In this document: piece after piece, positions 1 through 8,643 of the stretch
Numbering within the stretch: the first letter of the stretch is position 1
Layout of the letters: every line of letters begins with the position of its first letter
From: Acinetobacter tianfuensis
Lineage (GTDB): Bacteria > Pseudomonadota > Gammaproteobacteria > Pseudomonadales > Moraxellaceae
Length of the DNA stretch: 64,000 nucleotides
Reading direction: 5' to 3'
Assembly: GCF_003611465.1 (NCBI RefSeq)
Contig: NZ_RAXV01000016.1
Location: 1 to 64,000, forward strand
Made by a program: the position numbers and the translations under genes
The notes under the pieces: generated by a model
Database searches by the model: none
Seen by the model: only the letters and a program-made list of their open reading frames with translations
What the model was told of the DNA's origin: nothing

Positions 1-209
1 GTACCAATAAATTGTTTCAGCGGAATGAGTGCATTGGTGGAAAGGCAAATCAGGGTTGCCTGCACGCCTTGGTTTAAGCCATGCTCACCATCAATACGCT
101 GAATAAAGAGTTCTTCATTCAAAGCAGGATTGGAAAATTGCACATGTATGGCGCGTTTTTGGGCAGACAAACCCAATTGTTCTAAAATTTTAACAATCGT
201 ATTTAGCAT
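1..209 (-). CDS. vgrG: VgrG-type type VI secretion spike protein (N-terminal fragment)
   Basis: The reverse strand is open from an ATG at 209 to the window edge, so only the first ~69 residues are visible. They begin MLNTIVKILEQLGLSAQKRA and continue with ALNEELFIQRIDGEHGLNQG and an LICLSTNALIPLKQFIG stretch. This is the start of the Acinetobacter VgrG family (gp27/gp44-like domain), the trimeric spike at the tip of the type VI secretion tube that often carries or loads effectors. The body of the gene, any C-terminal effector domain and any downstream effector/immunity genes lie outside the window. The family is recognised from the N-terminus only. Confidence 0.72.
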   Translation of the reverse strand, partial: MLNTIVKILEQLGLSAQKRAIHVQFSNPALNEELFIQRIDGEHGLNQGVQATLICLSTNALIPLKQFIG

Positions 210-257
210 TATTTCAATCTTTTCGAATTATTTTTGTATATTTAATCGGCAATATTC

Positions 258-289
258 TAAGAGCTAGCGCCAACTTAAACTAGCTCTTA
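258..289. other. Hairpin between tusA and vgrG
   Basis: A perfect 10-bp inverted repeat (taagagctag / ctagctctta) with a 12-nt loop lies in the AT-rich gap downstream of tusA and upstream of vgrG. Neither side has a clear U-tract, so it may be a weak terminator for tusA or a structure in the vgrG leader. Confidence 0.4.
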
Positions 290-355
290 TGCAAATAAAA
301 ATGTATCTGATTTAAAAATCATTATAAAAACAAATTATTAAATTACTCAAAAACT

Positions 356-613
356 TTAGCCTTTCTGCACTAAGTAACGAAACTCTTTATTGCCATTCTC
401 ATCCAGTTTTTCTTCTTGCAGCAGCAGCTCATGCCCTAAGTGCATACAGAATTTTGGAATATCCCACGATGTCGAATTATCCGTTGCAAATACTTCAACA
501 ACATCCCCTGACTTTGATTTACGGATCGCCTGATGAAGCATCATCACAGGCTCAGGGCAGCGTAAACCGCGGGTATTTAACTGGATACTTGGCGTAATGG
601 CTGAATCAGACAT
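356..613 (-). CDS. tusA: Sulfur carrier protein TusA
   Basis: This 85-residue cytoplasmic protein belongs to the TusA/SirA family, which accepts persulfide sulfur from IscS and passes it on for tRNA 2-thiouridine synthesis and other sulfur-transfer routes. The hallmark motif is present as GLRCPEPVMM with the sulfur-carrying cysteine at residue 19, the same position as in E. coli TusA. The later TSWDIPKFCMHLGHEL segment matches the family's T..DIP.FC motif, including the second conserved cysteine. Length is normal for the family. It stands alone on the minus strand. Confidence 0.95.
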   Translation of the reverse strand: MSDSAITPSIQLNTRGLRCPEPVMMLHQAIRKSKSGDVVEVFATDNSTSWDIPKFCMHLGHELLLQEEKLDENGNKEFRYLVQKG

Positions 614-949
614 TGCAGGACTCTAAATAATAAAACTGGCCTAGTTTAACATAGCCCAATAAAATTCCAGCATGCGGTCTATTGGACACCGAAGGAGTAT
701 GCCTGATCCAGCAGGCCATCTTTCATTTCAAAGCAGTTCGTTTCAGCCTCAAGGCGTTTATCCGCGCAATTAAGCGCCCATTTTGCTGCTATTCTTTACT
801 ATTTTTCAGCATCCTAGCTGCATGTAACCATGCTGTAAAATTTGACCTCACCATTCTAAAATCGCAAGGAATATGCATAGACAACTGTATTTTCTACGGT
901 ATGATGAAATCACGTTTTTTTTAGATATTAAGAGTCTTCAGGAAAGATC
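614..949. other. Gene-free divergent region between tusA and corC
   Basis: About 335 bp with no convincing gene. A short forward frame at 682-924 has no recognisable product and no good ribosome site. The region must hold the tusA promoter (minus strand) and the corC promoter (plus strand, annotated separately at 878-905). Confidence 0.6.
878..905 (+). promoter_or_regulatory. Putative sigma-70 promoter of corC-lnt
   Basis: TAGACA at 878-883 (5/6 match to the -35 consensus), a 16-nt spacer, and TATGAT at 900-905 (5/6 match to the -10 consensus). The predicted start near 912 gives a ~38-nt leader before the corC ATG, with an AGGAAAGA ribosome site just before it. Identified by eye only. Confidence 0.5.
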
Positions 950-1789
950 ATGCACGAGGAATCAGGCCCGTCGTGGGGCATGCGCGGCTTACGTAAATGG
1001 CTAGGCACTGCACCAGAGACACGCGACGAACTGTTAAAATTAGTACAAGATTCACGTCGTTTCTTAGAACCCGATACTGTCGCAATGATTGAAGGCGTTT
1101 TTGACCTTCCTGCGACAAAAATCCGCGAAGTGATGACACCGCGTACTGCAATGATCAGCTTGCAGGAAAATGATGAATTGCTGGATATCCTGCATGTGCT
1201 GATCGAATCAGCACATTCACGCTTCCCTGTATTCTCTGCAGATCAGCCTGACAACGTTGTCGGTATCTTACTGGCAAAAGACTTGTTGCCCTTCCTCACT
1301 GAACCTTCTGCCAAAGTAGATATTCGTGCGCTAATGCGTCAGCCGCTGTTCGTGCCTGAAAGCGCGCGTTCAGATCAGGTGCTGCGTATGCTGAAAAATA
1401 CCCAGACACATATTGCAGTGGTTATTGATGAATATGGTACAACGTCAGGTTTAGTCACTTTAGAAGATATTTTGGAAGAAATTGTCGGAGAAATTGAAGA
1501 TGAACACGACAATCTGGATGAAGAAGCAGACTATATTGTTCCAGATGCCGACCCTAAAACAGCAAATACTTGGCTGGTTCAAGCGCTTACACCAATTGAA
1601 CACTTTAACAATGTTTTAGATGCTGATTTTTCAGATGATGAAGTGGAAACTGTAGGCGGCCTGCTGCTTCAGGAAATTGGTTTAGTCAGTGATTTGCAAG
1701 GACAAGTGATTGAGCTTGAAAATTGGGAGTTCACCATTTTGGAAGCAGATGCCCGCACTATTCATCTGATCCGAGCTGTCCGTAAATGA
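950..1789 (+). CDS. corC: CorC/YbeX-type CBS-domain protein
   Basis: The product has 279 residues. The first ~60 residues (GLRKWLGT, then VMTPRTAM at about residue 62) lead into two CBS domains (~60-185), followed by a CorC_HlyC transporter-associated domain (~190-279) containing ETVGGLLLQEIG. Members of this soluble family are linked to magnesium/cobalt efflux and envelope function, and the gene is classically next to lnt, as here. Its TGA stop overlaps the lnt ATG (ATGA), so the two are translationally coupled. The start has an AGGAAAGA Shine-Dalgarno 7 nt upstream. The biochemical role of the family is still not fully settled. Confidence 0.93.
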   Translation: MHEESGPSWGMRGLRKWLGTAPETRDELLKLVQDSRRFLEPDTVAMIEGVFDLPATKIREVMTPRTAMISLQENDELLDILHVLIESAHSRFPVFSADQPDNVVGILLAKDLLPFLTEPSAKVDIRALMRQPLFVPESARSDQVLRMLKNTQTHIAVVIDEYGTTSGLVTLEDILEEIVGEIEDEHDNLDEEADYIVPDADPKTANTWLVQALTPIEHFNNVLDADFSDDEVETVGGLLLQEIGLVSDLQGQVIELENWEFTILEADARTIHLIRAVRK

Positions 1790-3345
1790 GAACCTATTTT
1801 CAGAAGCTGTTAACCCCTTCAGAACAACAAAAGCAGCTTCCGTTGATTTACCCGCTGTTCATTGCGCTGCTGGCAGGCGCAATTTTCAGCTTTGCACTTG
1901 CGCCTTACCACTACTGGTGGCTGGCAATCCTTTCTCCAGCACTGCTGTATGCCTGCCTGCATAAGCGCAGCGCAAAACAGGCGTTTGCCATTGGCTGGTC
2001 CTATGGCATTGGCTTATGGTTTGTTGGCGCTTTTTGGCTCTACACCTCCATTCATGTCTATGGCGATACCAGCGCTGTACTCAGTGTGCTGATGATTGCG
2101 GTCATGGCTTTGGTGATGGGCCTTTTTTCAGCAGTGCAAACTTGGCTCTACCGCCGCTTTTTCCCTGAAACACCGCTGACCTTTACACCGCTTTGGGTGC
2201 TGTTTGAATGGGCTAAAACTTGGGTATTCACCGGTTTCCCGTGGCTATTTGCAGGCTATGCATTCACTGAGCGTTACCTAGACAGCTATGCGCCGCTATT
2301 TGGCGTATTCGGCGTGTCATTTGTAGCGATTATCCTAGCCTGCGCACTGGTCGAAATTTTGCGTAGGCGTATATTTTGGGCAATTCCTTCAGCAGTCTTG
2401 CTGCTGGGCGCATGGGGAGCCTCACAGCTGCATTTTGTCGAGCAAAAAGCGGATAAGCCGCTGTCTGTTTCCTTAATCCAAGGCAACATCCCGCAAGATT
2501 TAAAATGGCTGACCGAATACCAAGTCAAAACCCTCATGATCTATGCCGAACTGAGCCGCAGCGAATGGGGCCGTGATCTGATTGTTTGGCCAGAATCATC
2601 TATTCCTATGTTCCAAACAGATATCGAGCCATTTTTAGATGCCATGAAGGCGCAAGCGCAGAAAACTGGCACTGCATGGGTCACAGGCATTCCTTATTGG
2701 GACTTGCCTGAATCTGAACGTGCTCAGCATCCAATGTACTACAACAGTATTATGGCAACGGGTGAAGACGCATCTGGCTTATATAAGAAACAGCGTTTGG
2801 TGCCTTTTGGCGAATACATTCCATTATCAGGCTTGCTCAGCTGGGTGCTTCCTGCTTTGCAAAATGATCCGTCTATGAGCGGCTTCAGCCGCGGCGCAAA
2901 GGATCAAAAGCCATTAGATATTAAGAGTCACCCCTTAGGCGCAGCCATTTGCTATGAAGTGGCTTACCCTAACCTCACACGCCGCAATGCTCAGCAAAGC
3001 GACTTCTTAGTGACCGTGTCCAATGATGCATGGTTTACAGGCACAGCAGGCCCATTGCAGCATCTGCAAATGGTACAAATGCGCGCTAAGGAAAACGGGC
3101 GCTGGTTTATCCGCGCAACCAATACTGGCGTAACAGCCTTTATTGATCACAATGGCCATATCGTGAAACAAGCGCCAATGGATAAAACCGCTGTACTGCG
3201 CGGCGACCTGCCTGCCATGCAAGGCGAAACACTCTATATGCGCTTAAGTGACTGGCCAATCTTAGGCTTCTCGCTTTTCTTATTGGCCTTGGGCTGGATG
3301 TACCGTCCGCGCAAAGTTGATGTCAGCTTCAAATCACGCCGTTAG
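1786..3345 (+). CDS. lnt: Apolipoprotein N-acyltransferase
   Basis: Lnt adds the third acyl chain to the N-terminal cysteine of lipoproteins in the inner membrane. The protein (519 residues) has about six N-terminal membrane segments, then a periplasmic nitrilase-fold domain (~225-490) and a C-terminal membrane helix. The catalytic triad is visible: Glu270 in WPESSIP, Lys335 in YKKQRLVPFGEY and Cys389 in AICYEVAYP. Length matches E. coli Lnt (512). The start codon overlaps the corC stop. A strong bidirectional terminator follows. Confidence 0.96.
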   Translation: MRTYFQKLLTPSEQQKQLPLIYPLFIALLAGAIFSFALAPYHYWWLAILSPALLYACLHKRSAKQAFAIGWSYGIGLWFVGAFWLYTSIHVYGDTSAVLSVLMIAVMALVMGLFSAVQTWLYRRFFPETPLTFTPLWVLFEWAKTWVFTGFPWLFAGYAFTERYLDSYAPLFGVFGVSFVAIILACALVEILRRRIFWAIPSAVLLLGAWGASQLHFVEQKADKPLSVSLIQGNIPQDLKWLTEYQVKTLMIYAELSRSEWGRDLIVWPESSIPMFQTDIEPFLDAMKAQAQKTGTAWVTGIPYWDLPESERAQHPMYYNSIMATGEDASGLYKKQRLVPFGEYIPLSGLLSWVLPALQNDPSMSGFSRGAKDQKPLDIKSHPLGAAICYEVAYPNLTRRNAQQSDFLVTVSNDAWFTGTAGPLQHLQMVQMRAKENGRWFIRATNTGVTAFIDHNGHIVKQAPMDKTAVLRGDLPAMQGETLYMRLSDWPILGFSLFLLALGWMYRPRKVDVSFKSRR

Positions 3346-3372
3346 AACAGCATCCGAATGCTAAATCACATC

Positions 3373-3404
3373 AACAAAAACCGAGCCTAGGCTCGGTTTT
3401 TGTT
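3373..3404. terminator. Bidirectional terminator lnt / csaA
   Basis: A perfect 32-bp palindrome centred on cctagg, with A5 on the left and T5 on the right of a GC-rich stem. It lies between convergent lnt and csaA and can serve both strands. Confidence 0.9.
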
Positions 3405-3743
3405 TTAAAGCAGTTTTGTCCCTAATGGCACTTCCATGTCTGGCACACAGAGTGCCACATGCCCTGCTTCATTATGAAAACCTGTGACCAAACATTCTGA
3501 CTGTATAGGGCCTATTTGCTTTTTCGGAAAATTCAGCACGGCCACAACCTGTTTGCCCAGCAAACTTTCAGGTGTATATAACTGTGTAATTTGCGCACTG
3601 GATTTCTTCACGCCAAGTTCAGGGCCAAAATCGACATGTAAAATATAGGCAGGTTTTCTCGCTTGCTCAAATACTTCTGCCCTTACAATTTGGCCCACCC
3701 GCAATTCAACTTTAATAAAATCCTGCCACTCAATCTGATCCAC
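3405..3743 (-). CDS. csaA: CsaA-like tRNA-binding domain protein
   Basis: This 112-residue protein is a stand-alone tRNA-binding (EMAP II/MetRS C-terminal-like OB-fold) domain. The segment FIKVELRVGQIVRAEVFEQA is the typical start of the fold, and the middle holds the family's KKSSAQIT and VLNFPKKQIG stretches. B. subtilis CsaA shows chaperone-like export activity and binds tRNA, but the role in gammaproteobacteria is unclear. The whole protein is the domain, with no fused synthetase. It runs convergently to lnt. Confidence 0.88.
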   Translation of the reverse strand: MDQIEWQDFIKVELRVGQIVRAEVFEQARKPAYILHVDFGPELGVKKSSAQITQLYTPESLLGKQVVAVLNFPKKQIGPIQSECLVTGFHNEAGHVALCVPDMEVPLGTKLL

Positions 3744-3883
3744 TGCTTTTCACCTCTGCTTATTGTTTTAAATTCATCTTTAAATTACTCATCGATTCTA
3801 TGCAGATTCAGTACGGTGCGCATATGCCGAAACAGACAAGTCATCCTGTGAAATAGACAAAATGCCACACGAAATACAGACCT

Positions 3884-3915
3884 AAAAAAACCGAGTCATC
3901 ATGCTCGGTCTTTTA
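3884..3915 (-). terminator. Terminator after the small membrane protein
   Basis: On the minus strand an ACCGAG/CTCGGT stem with a short loop is followed by seven U residues. It lies 14 nt past the stop of the 3929-4264 gene. Confidence 0.75.
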
Positions 3916-3928
3916 AAGATATTCGATT

Positions 3929-4264
3929 TTAAAATTGAACGGCTAAATAAGACAGCATTACCGCCAGTGACAGCATCGGTAAATAACGGTACACGTTCAC
4001 AATGCCCTTTTCTAAAGGTGTACTGCGCTGCTGCTTTAATTTAAGCACCGTCGCCTGCAGTGCAGACCAGAAACTTAAGGCCAGCAAAGAACTCATCATG
4101 CTAATTGCAAAGAAACCCACCACAATCTGACTGCTGCCTTCTGTGCTTTGCCAAACATGCAAAATACCTTGGCTCATTGGCAATAGGCTTAAAATCAAAA
4201 TCACAGATTTAAGCATAGACCAATGAAATTGGTTAATTTCATCCGTAAGTATTAATGCTTTCAT
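3929..4264 (-). CDS. Small inner-membrane protein, function unknown
   Basis: I do not recognise a family. The product is about 111 residues with three hydrophobic segments (roughly residues 17-33, 46-65 and 91-109), so an inner-membrane location is likely. The ATG at 4264 is preferred over the in-frame ATG at 4285 because a GAGGAG Shine-Dalgarno sits 6 nt upstream of 4264, inside the longer reading frame. The gene has its own terminator and no obvious operon partner. Confidence 0.65.
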   Translation of the reverse strand: MKALILTDEINQFHWSMLKSVILILSLLPMSQGILHVWQSTEGSSQIVVGFFAISMMSSLLALSFWSALQATVLKLKQQRSTPLEKGIVNVYRYLPMLSLAVMLSYLAVQF

Positions 4265-4470
4265 ACTGCTCTCCTCTGACTTCATTCAGTGCCATAAGAG
4301 ATATTATGCAAGCTTTGATTTAAAATAAAAGCCTACATTTATTCATATTTTACGATAATTGTAATCAATAGTTTTGGGAATAATTCTTATTATAAATCTC
4401 AAACAAAATAAATCATATCTATTTATTAAAATTCAAACACTTATATATTTCTTTGTTATTAATAATAATT

Positions 4471-4513
4471 ATCGCTTCGAGCAGTATTGATATAAGCAAT
4501 GACTCGAAGCGAT
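4471..4513 (-). terminator. Hairpin downstream of gspG
   Basis: An 11-bp perfect inverted repeat (atcgcttcgag / ctcgaagcgat) with a 21-nt loop lies 36 nt past the gspG stop. The minus-strand 3' side is A/T-rich but lacks a clean U-run, so this may be a terminator or an mRNA-stabilising structure. Confidence 0.5.
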
Positions 4514-4548
4514 TTAATCTATAAACAACAGATTATAATGATTCTCAA

Positions 4549-4986
4549 TTAATGCTGATAATAGATATCAGCGTCATTTCCTTCACCGCCAGACTGCCCG
4601 TCTGCACCAAATGAATATAAATCAAATGGACGGCCTTCTGTCCCTGGAATCACATATTGTACGTCATTATCCCAACTGTCTTTTGGATAGCCGCCTTTGA
4701 CATAACCGCCCGGCAGCCAATTTTTCGCAGATTCAGGTTTATTCACCAATGCGCCTAAACCGCCATCCTGCATTGAAGGATATTTTCCATTATCCATTTT
4801 GTACTGATCCAAAGCGCCTGAAACACTTTTAAGTGTAATTTGCGTAGTATCAACTTTGGCCTTTTCACCGCGCCCCATAACATTCGGCACAATCAGCGCT
4901 GCCAGTACACCTAAAATAACAATCACGACCATGACTTCAATCAGGGTAAAACCCGCTTGTTTTCTATTTAATCCTTTAGCTTGCAT
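4549..4986 (-). CDS. gspG: Type II secretion major pseudopilin GspG
   Basis: The protein (145 residues) starts with a short positive leader and the prepilin peptidase site QAG|FTLIEVMVVIVILG, with cleavage after Gly12 and the conserved Glu at mature position 5. The C-terminal part has the GspG features: YKMDNGKYPS, the PKDSWDNDV segment, and the calcium-loop region near LYSFGADGQSGGEGNDADI. GspG polymerises into the pseudopilus that pushes exoproteins through the GspD secretin. It lies 40 nt downstream of gspF in one transcription unit. Confidence 0.96.
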   Translation of the reverse strand: MQAKGLNRKQAGFTLIEVMVVIVILGVLAALIVPNVMGRGEKAKVDTTQITLKSVSGALDQYKMDNGKYPSMQDGGLGALVNKPESAKNWLPGGYVKGGYPKDSWDNDVQYVIPGTEGRPFDLYSFGADGQSGGEGNDADIYYQH

Positions 4987-5026
4987 GTATTTACTCTCGT
5001 CTACTTCATTCGCAGTGTGAAATGTT

Positions 5027-6232
5027 TTAAATCATATTATTCATATTAACAATTGGCAGCATTACGGCGATGACAATGACCAGCACAATACTGGCCATCA
5101 GCACCAGCATCAGCGGCTCAAGCAGCGCCAATAATGTTGAAATAAGGGTAGTCACTTCTCTGTCCTGCATCACAGATGCACGTTCCAGCATGCGGTCCAA
5201 TTCCCCTGAAGATTCACCGCTTCGGATCATTTGTACCATCATTGGCGGAAAATAACTACTTCGCTCCAGCTGGGTTGCGAGGTTACCGCCTTCAGTCACT
5301 TTCTCTGCCGCAACATTGACTGAATCACGAATAATCCAGTTATTGCTGACCGCCGCGCCAATTTTTAAAGCATCGACTAAAGGCACGCCAGACTTGGTCA
5401 AAATAGACAGTGTACTGGCAAAACGCGCCGCATTAATACCGCGTGACAGCTTGCCGAATAAAGGCAGTTTCAGCGTTAAACGGTCAAACGCATAATGCCC
5501 AGCTGCAGTCCTTAAAAAACGGATAAGTAAAAATATCGCAAAAGCGCCGCCTGCCAAAACAAAAGGCCATGCTGCGCGGATAAAATCACTGGCCTTCATT
5601 AAAGCAACTGTAATCCACGGCAGCGCCGCTTTGTCCTGATCAAACGTTTTCACAATATCAGGTACAACGTAAGTCATCAGTCCCATCACAATTGCAAAAG
5701 ACATCAGCATTAAAATAATGGGATAAATCATTGCCCCTTGGATTTTCTTTTGCATGGCAAAGCGGTTTTCGGTGTAATCCGCCAGCTGATCTAAAATCAG
5801 ATCCAAATGCCCTGAACGCTCACCTGCAGCAATGGTTGCAATATACAATTCAGGAAACCGCCCAGACTGCTGCAGGCCATTCGCTAAAGAATGCCCTTCT
5901 AATACTTTGGAACGCACTGACATTAAAAGGTTTTGCACATGGGCTTTTTCACTTTGCTTACCGACAGCGCGAATCGCTTCTTCCAATGGAATCGCGGCTG
6001 CGACTAAAACCGAAAGCTGGCGTGTCATCAGCGCTAAATCGTAAGAGTTGATCCCTTTTTGAAACCAGCCAGACTGAGCATGTTTTTCTTTTTGCTCGAC
6101 AGGATCAACCGAGACAGGAATTAAGGCTTTATCCCGCAGCTGCTGCCGGATTTGACGGGCTGAATCCCCTTCAAGCACACCCTTCTGCGGCTTCCCTGAA
6201 GCATCTATGGCGGTAAACTGATATGCTGGCAT
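5027..6232 (-). CDS. gspF: Type II secretion inner-membrane platform protein GspF
   Basis: The protein (401 residues) begins MPAYQFTAIDASGKPQKGVL, typical of GspF. It contains two T2SF domains (~70-193 and ~272-395) and three membrane segments, the last at the C-terminus. GspF is the polytopic core of the assembly platform that couples the GspE ATPase to pseudopilus growth. It forms an operon with gspG. No gspC, D, E or H-M genes are nearby, which fits the scattered T2SS genes of Acinetobacter. Confidence 0.95.
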   Translation of the reverse strand: MPAYQFTAIDASGKPQKGVLEGDSARQIRQQLRDKALIPVSVDPVEQKEKHAQSGWFQKGINSYDLALMTRQLSVLVAAAIPLEEAIRAVGKQSEKAHVQNLLMSVRSKVLEGHSLANGLQQSGRFPELYIATIAAGERSGHLDLILDQLADYTENRFAMQKKIQGAMIYPIILMLMSFAIVMGLMTYVVPDIVKTFDQDKAALPWITVALMKASDFIRAAWPFVLAGGAFAIFLLIRFLRTAAGHYAFDRLTLKLPLFGKLSRGINAARFASTLSILTKSGVPLVDALKIGAAVSNNWIIRDSVNVAAEKVTEGGNLATQLERSSYFPPMMVQMIRSGESSGELDRMLERASVMQDREVTTLISTLLALLEPLMLVLMASIVLVIVIAVMLPIVNMNNMI

Positions 6233-6381
6233 TGTTATGCTCTAATTTTTCCAAAAATCTGTCAGCGCAGTTGCGCCCAACCCTTAAAATCATTCATATT
6301 CTAGATATAAATTATTTGCTCACTCTAACACAATTGCTTTTCGATCACGACGAAATTTAATCAGGACCAAACTGCCTTTTT

Positions 6382-8604
6382 ATGCAAGCTTCAAACTCCA
6401 ATTCAGCGCCGATTTACCGCGTCCGCGTTGCTGTTCCTGTCTATCTGCATGACTGTTTTGACTACAGCCTGAGCGCAGAACAATATCAGCAAGCAGAAGC
6501 AGGCGCACGCGTTGCCGTATCTTTTGGCCGGCAGCATCTGGTTGGCGTAATAATGGAAAAACTTGCGCCTGATGCACCGCTTGATCCCAGCATAAAGTTA
6601 AAAGCAATCACAGAACTGCTGGATGAGCGCGCCATTTTAAGCCCTAAAGTTTTAACTTTAGTGACATGGGCAGCGCAATATTATCAATTTCCGATTGGCG
6701 AAGTTGTACATAGCGCTTTGCCTGCACTGCTGCGTCAAGGCAAACCCTATAACCTGCTGGCGCGCATGTGGAAATTGCTGGATGACAATGCCGAAGCTAA
6801 AGTCAAACGCTCCGAACGCCAGCAGGAAGCCTATAAAATTTTAAAGCTGCATCCTTCAGGCACTTCTGAAAATATTCTAAATTTAGCTGGTGTTGAAACA
6901 GCAACGTTAAAGGCGCTGGAAAAGAAAGAAATCTGTACCTGTGTTTTGGAAACGCAAGACTTCAGCCCCATGCCCGTCAGTTTGGCGCAAATGCCGTTAA
7001 CTGCAAATGAAGAGCAAAAACATGCGATTAACAGCATTGTCAAAACACGCGGTAAATATCAGGCCTTTTTACTGGATGGCTTGACTGGAAGCGGTAAAAC
7101 CGAAGTCTATTTGCAAGTGATGCAAGAGGTGCTGAAACAAGGCAAACAAGTTTTGGTGCTGGTCCCAGAAATTGGCCTGACTCCGCAAACGGTCAGCCGT
7201 TTCCAGTCCCGTTTTCATTGCAATATTGCGCTGCTGCATTCAGGTCTGAATGACAGCAAGCGTTTGCAGGCTTGGCAAGCCGCTGAAACAGGCAAAGCTT
7301 CAATTGTGCTGGGCACACGCTCAGCCATTTTGACACCAATGCCAAATTTAGGCTTGATTATCTTAGATGAAGAACACGACCTGTCTTTTAAGCAGCAAGA
7401 AGGTTTCCGCTACCATGCGCGTGATGTTGCACTATATCGCGGCCATCTTGAGCAATGCCCTGTCATCTTAGGTTCAGCTACACCCAGTATCGACAGTTAT
7501 GCGCTCGTGCAGCATGGCAAAATGCGTGTACTAGAGCTGAACCAGCGGGCGGGCGCTGCCCTGATGCCTAAAATTCATCTTTTGGATTTAAAAATCGCAA
7601 AGAAACAGCACGGCATCAGCGAAAGCCTGCTGGAAGAAATGAAAAAACGGCTAGAAAAAAAAGAGCAGGTCTTGGTCTTTTTAAACCGCCGCGGCTATGC
7701 GCCTGTACTCATTTGCGAAAGCTGTGCATGGCAAGCCAAATGCCCGCACTGCGATGCCAACTTTACCGTACACCGCACACCGTACCAGCATTTGCACTGT
7801 CACCACTGCGGCACCATTCACCGCATGCCTGAGCACTGCCCGCAGTGTGCGCATAAAGAACTCAAACCTTTAGGCATGGGCACGGCGAAGGTTGAAGAAC
7901 ATCTGAATGAACTCTTTCCTGACTTTGATGTCATTCGTGTAGACCGCGACTCAACCAGCCGCGTTGGGAGCTGGCAAAAAATTTATGACAAAATTCAGCA
8001 AAGTGAGCCAGCTATTCTGCTTGGCACACAAATGCTGGCCAAAGGGCATCACTTCCCCTATGTCACTTTAGTCGCTATTTTAGATATCGATTCAGGCCTG
8101 CTCAGTGTAGATTTCCGCGCAACTGAACGTACTGCGCAGCTGGTGGTTCAAGTGGCTGGACGCGCTGGACGCGGTGAACGCAAAGGCGATGTCTACCTGC
8201 AAACACTGCGGCCTGATCATCCTTTGCTAAATACATTAGTGAAGGAAGATTACCGCCAGTTTGCCAAGCAAACCCTAAAAGAAAGACAAGCAGCCATGAT
8301 GCCCCCATTTCGCTATGCAGCGCTCATCCGCTGTGAATCGAAGGAACAGCAGCTGAATACTGATTTCTTACAGCATCATGCGCAGCTGCTGAGGCAAAGC
8401 GCCGAGTTGAATGTCGATATCTGGGGGCCAATTCCAGCGCCAATGGAACGCAAAGCCGGCCGTTACCAATCTCATATGGCGCTATTGTCGCCAGACCGCG
8501 CAAGATTGCATTTTTATATCCGCAATTGGTGGCAAAATATGCTGCATTCAAAACCTTCCAGCATGAAGCTCACGCTGGATATTGATCCGCAGGAATTAAG
8601 CTGA
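6382..8604 (+). CDS. priA: Primosomal protein N' (replication restart helicase PriA)
   Basis: The product (740 residues) is a DEAH-type helicase that recognises stalled forks and reloads DnaB. An N-terminal 3'-DNA-binding domain comes first. Walker A follows at ~233-240 (GLTGSGKT), then the DEEH box and the SATPS motif III. The zinc-binding insertion is intact with its paired cysteines (CESCAWQAKCPHC, then CHHCGTIH and CPQC), and the conserved VAGRAGRGERKG motif follows. Length matches E. coli PriA (732). It is transcribed away from gspF and ends 39 nt before the antiporter gene. Confidence 0.97.
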   Translation: MQASNSNSAPIYRVRVAVPVYLHDCFDYSLSAEQYQQAEAGARVAVSFGRQHLVGVIMEKLAPDAPLDPSIKLKAITELLDERAILSPKVLTLVTWAAQYYQFPIGEVVHSALPALLRQGKPYNLLARMWKLLDDNAEAKVKRSERQQEAYKILKLHPSGTSENILNLAGVETATLKALEKKEICTCVLETQDFSPMPVSLAQMPLTANEEQKHAINSIVKTRGKYQAFLLDGLTGSGKTEVYLQVMQEVLKQGKQVLVLVPEIGLTPQTVSRFQSRFHCNIALLHSGLNDSKRLQAWQAAETGKASIVLGTRSAILTPMPNLGLIILDEEHDLSFKQQEGFRYHARDVALYRGHLEQCPVILGSATPSIDSYALVQHGKMRVLELNQRAGAALMPKIHLLDLKIAKKQHGISESLLEEMKKRLEKKEQVLVFLNRRGYAPVLICESCAWQAKCPHCDANFTVHRTPYQHLHCHHCGTIHRMPEHCPQCAHKELKPLGMGTAKVEEHLNELFPDFDVIRVDRDSTSRVGSWQKIYDKIQQSEPAILLGTQMLAKGHHFPYVTLVAILDIDSGLLSVDFRATERTAQLVVQVAGRAGRGERKGDVYLQTLRPDHPLLNTLVKEDYRQFAKQTLKERQAAMMPPFRYAALIRCESKEQQLNTDFLQHHAQLLRQSAELNVDIWGPIPAPMERKAGRYQSHMALLSPDRARLHFYIRNWWQNMLHSKPSSMKLTLDIDPQELS

Positions 8605-8643
8605 CAGCTGCCTGTATAAAATCATTAAGACTAGGACGGACAC

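Noticed and set aside
682..924. 80-codon forward frame before corC
   Set aside because: No ribosome site and no family resemblance; it overlaps the likely corC promoter.
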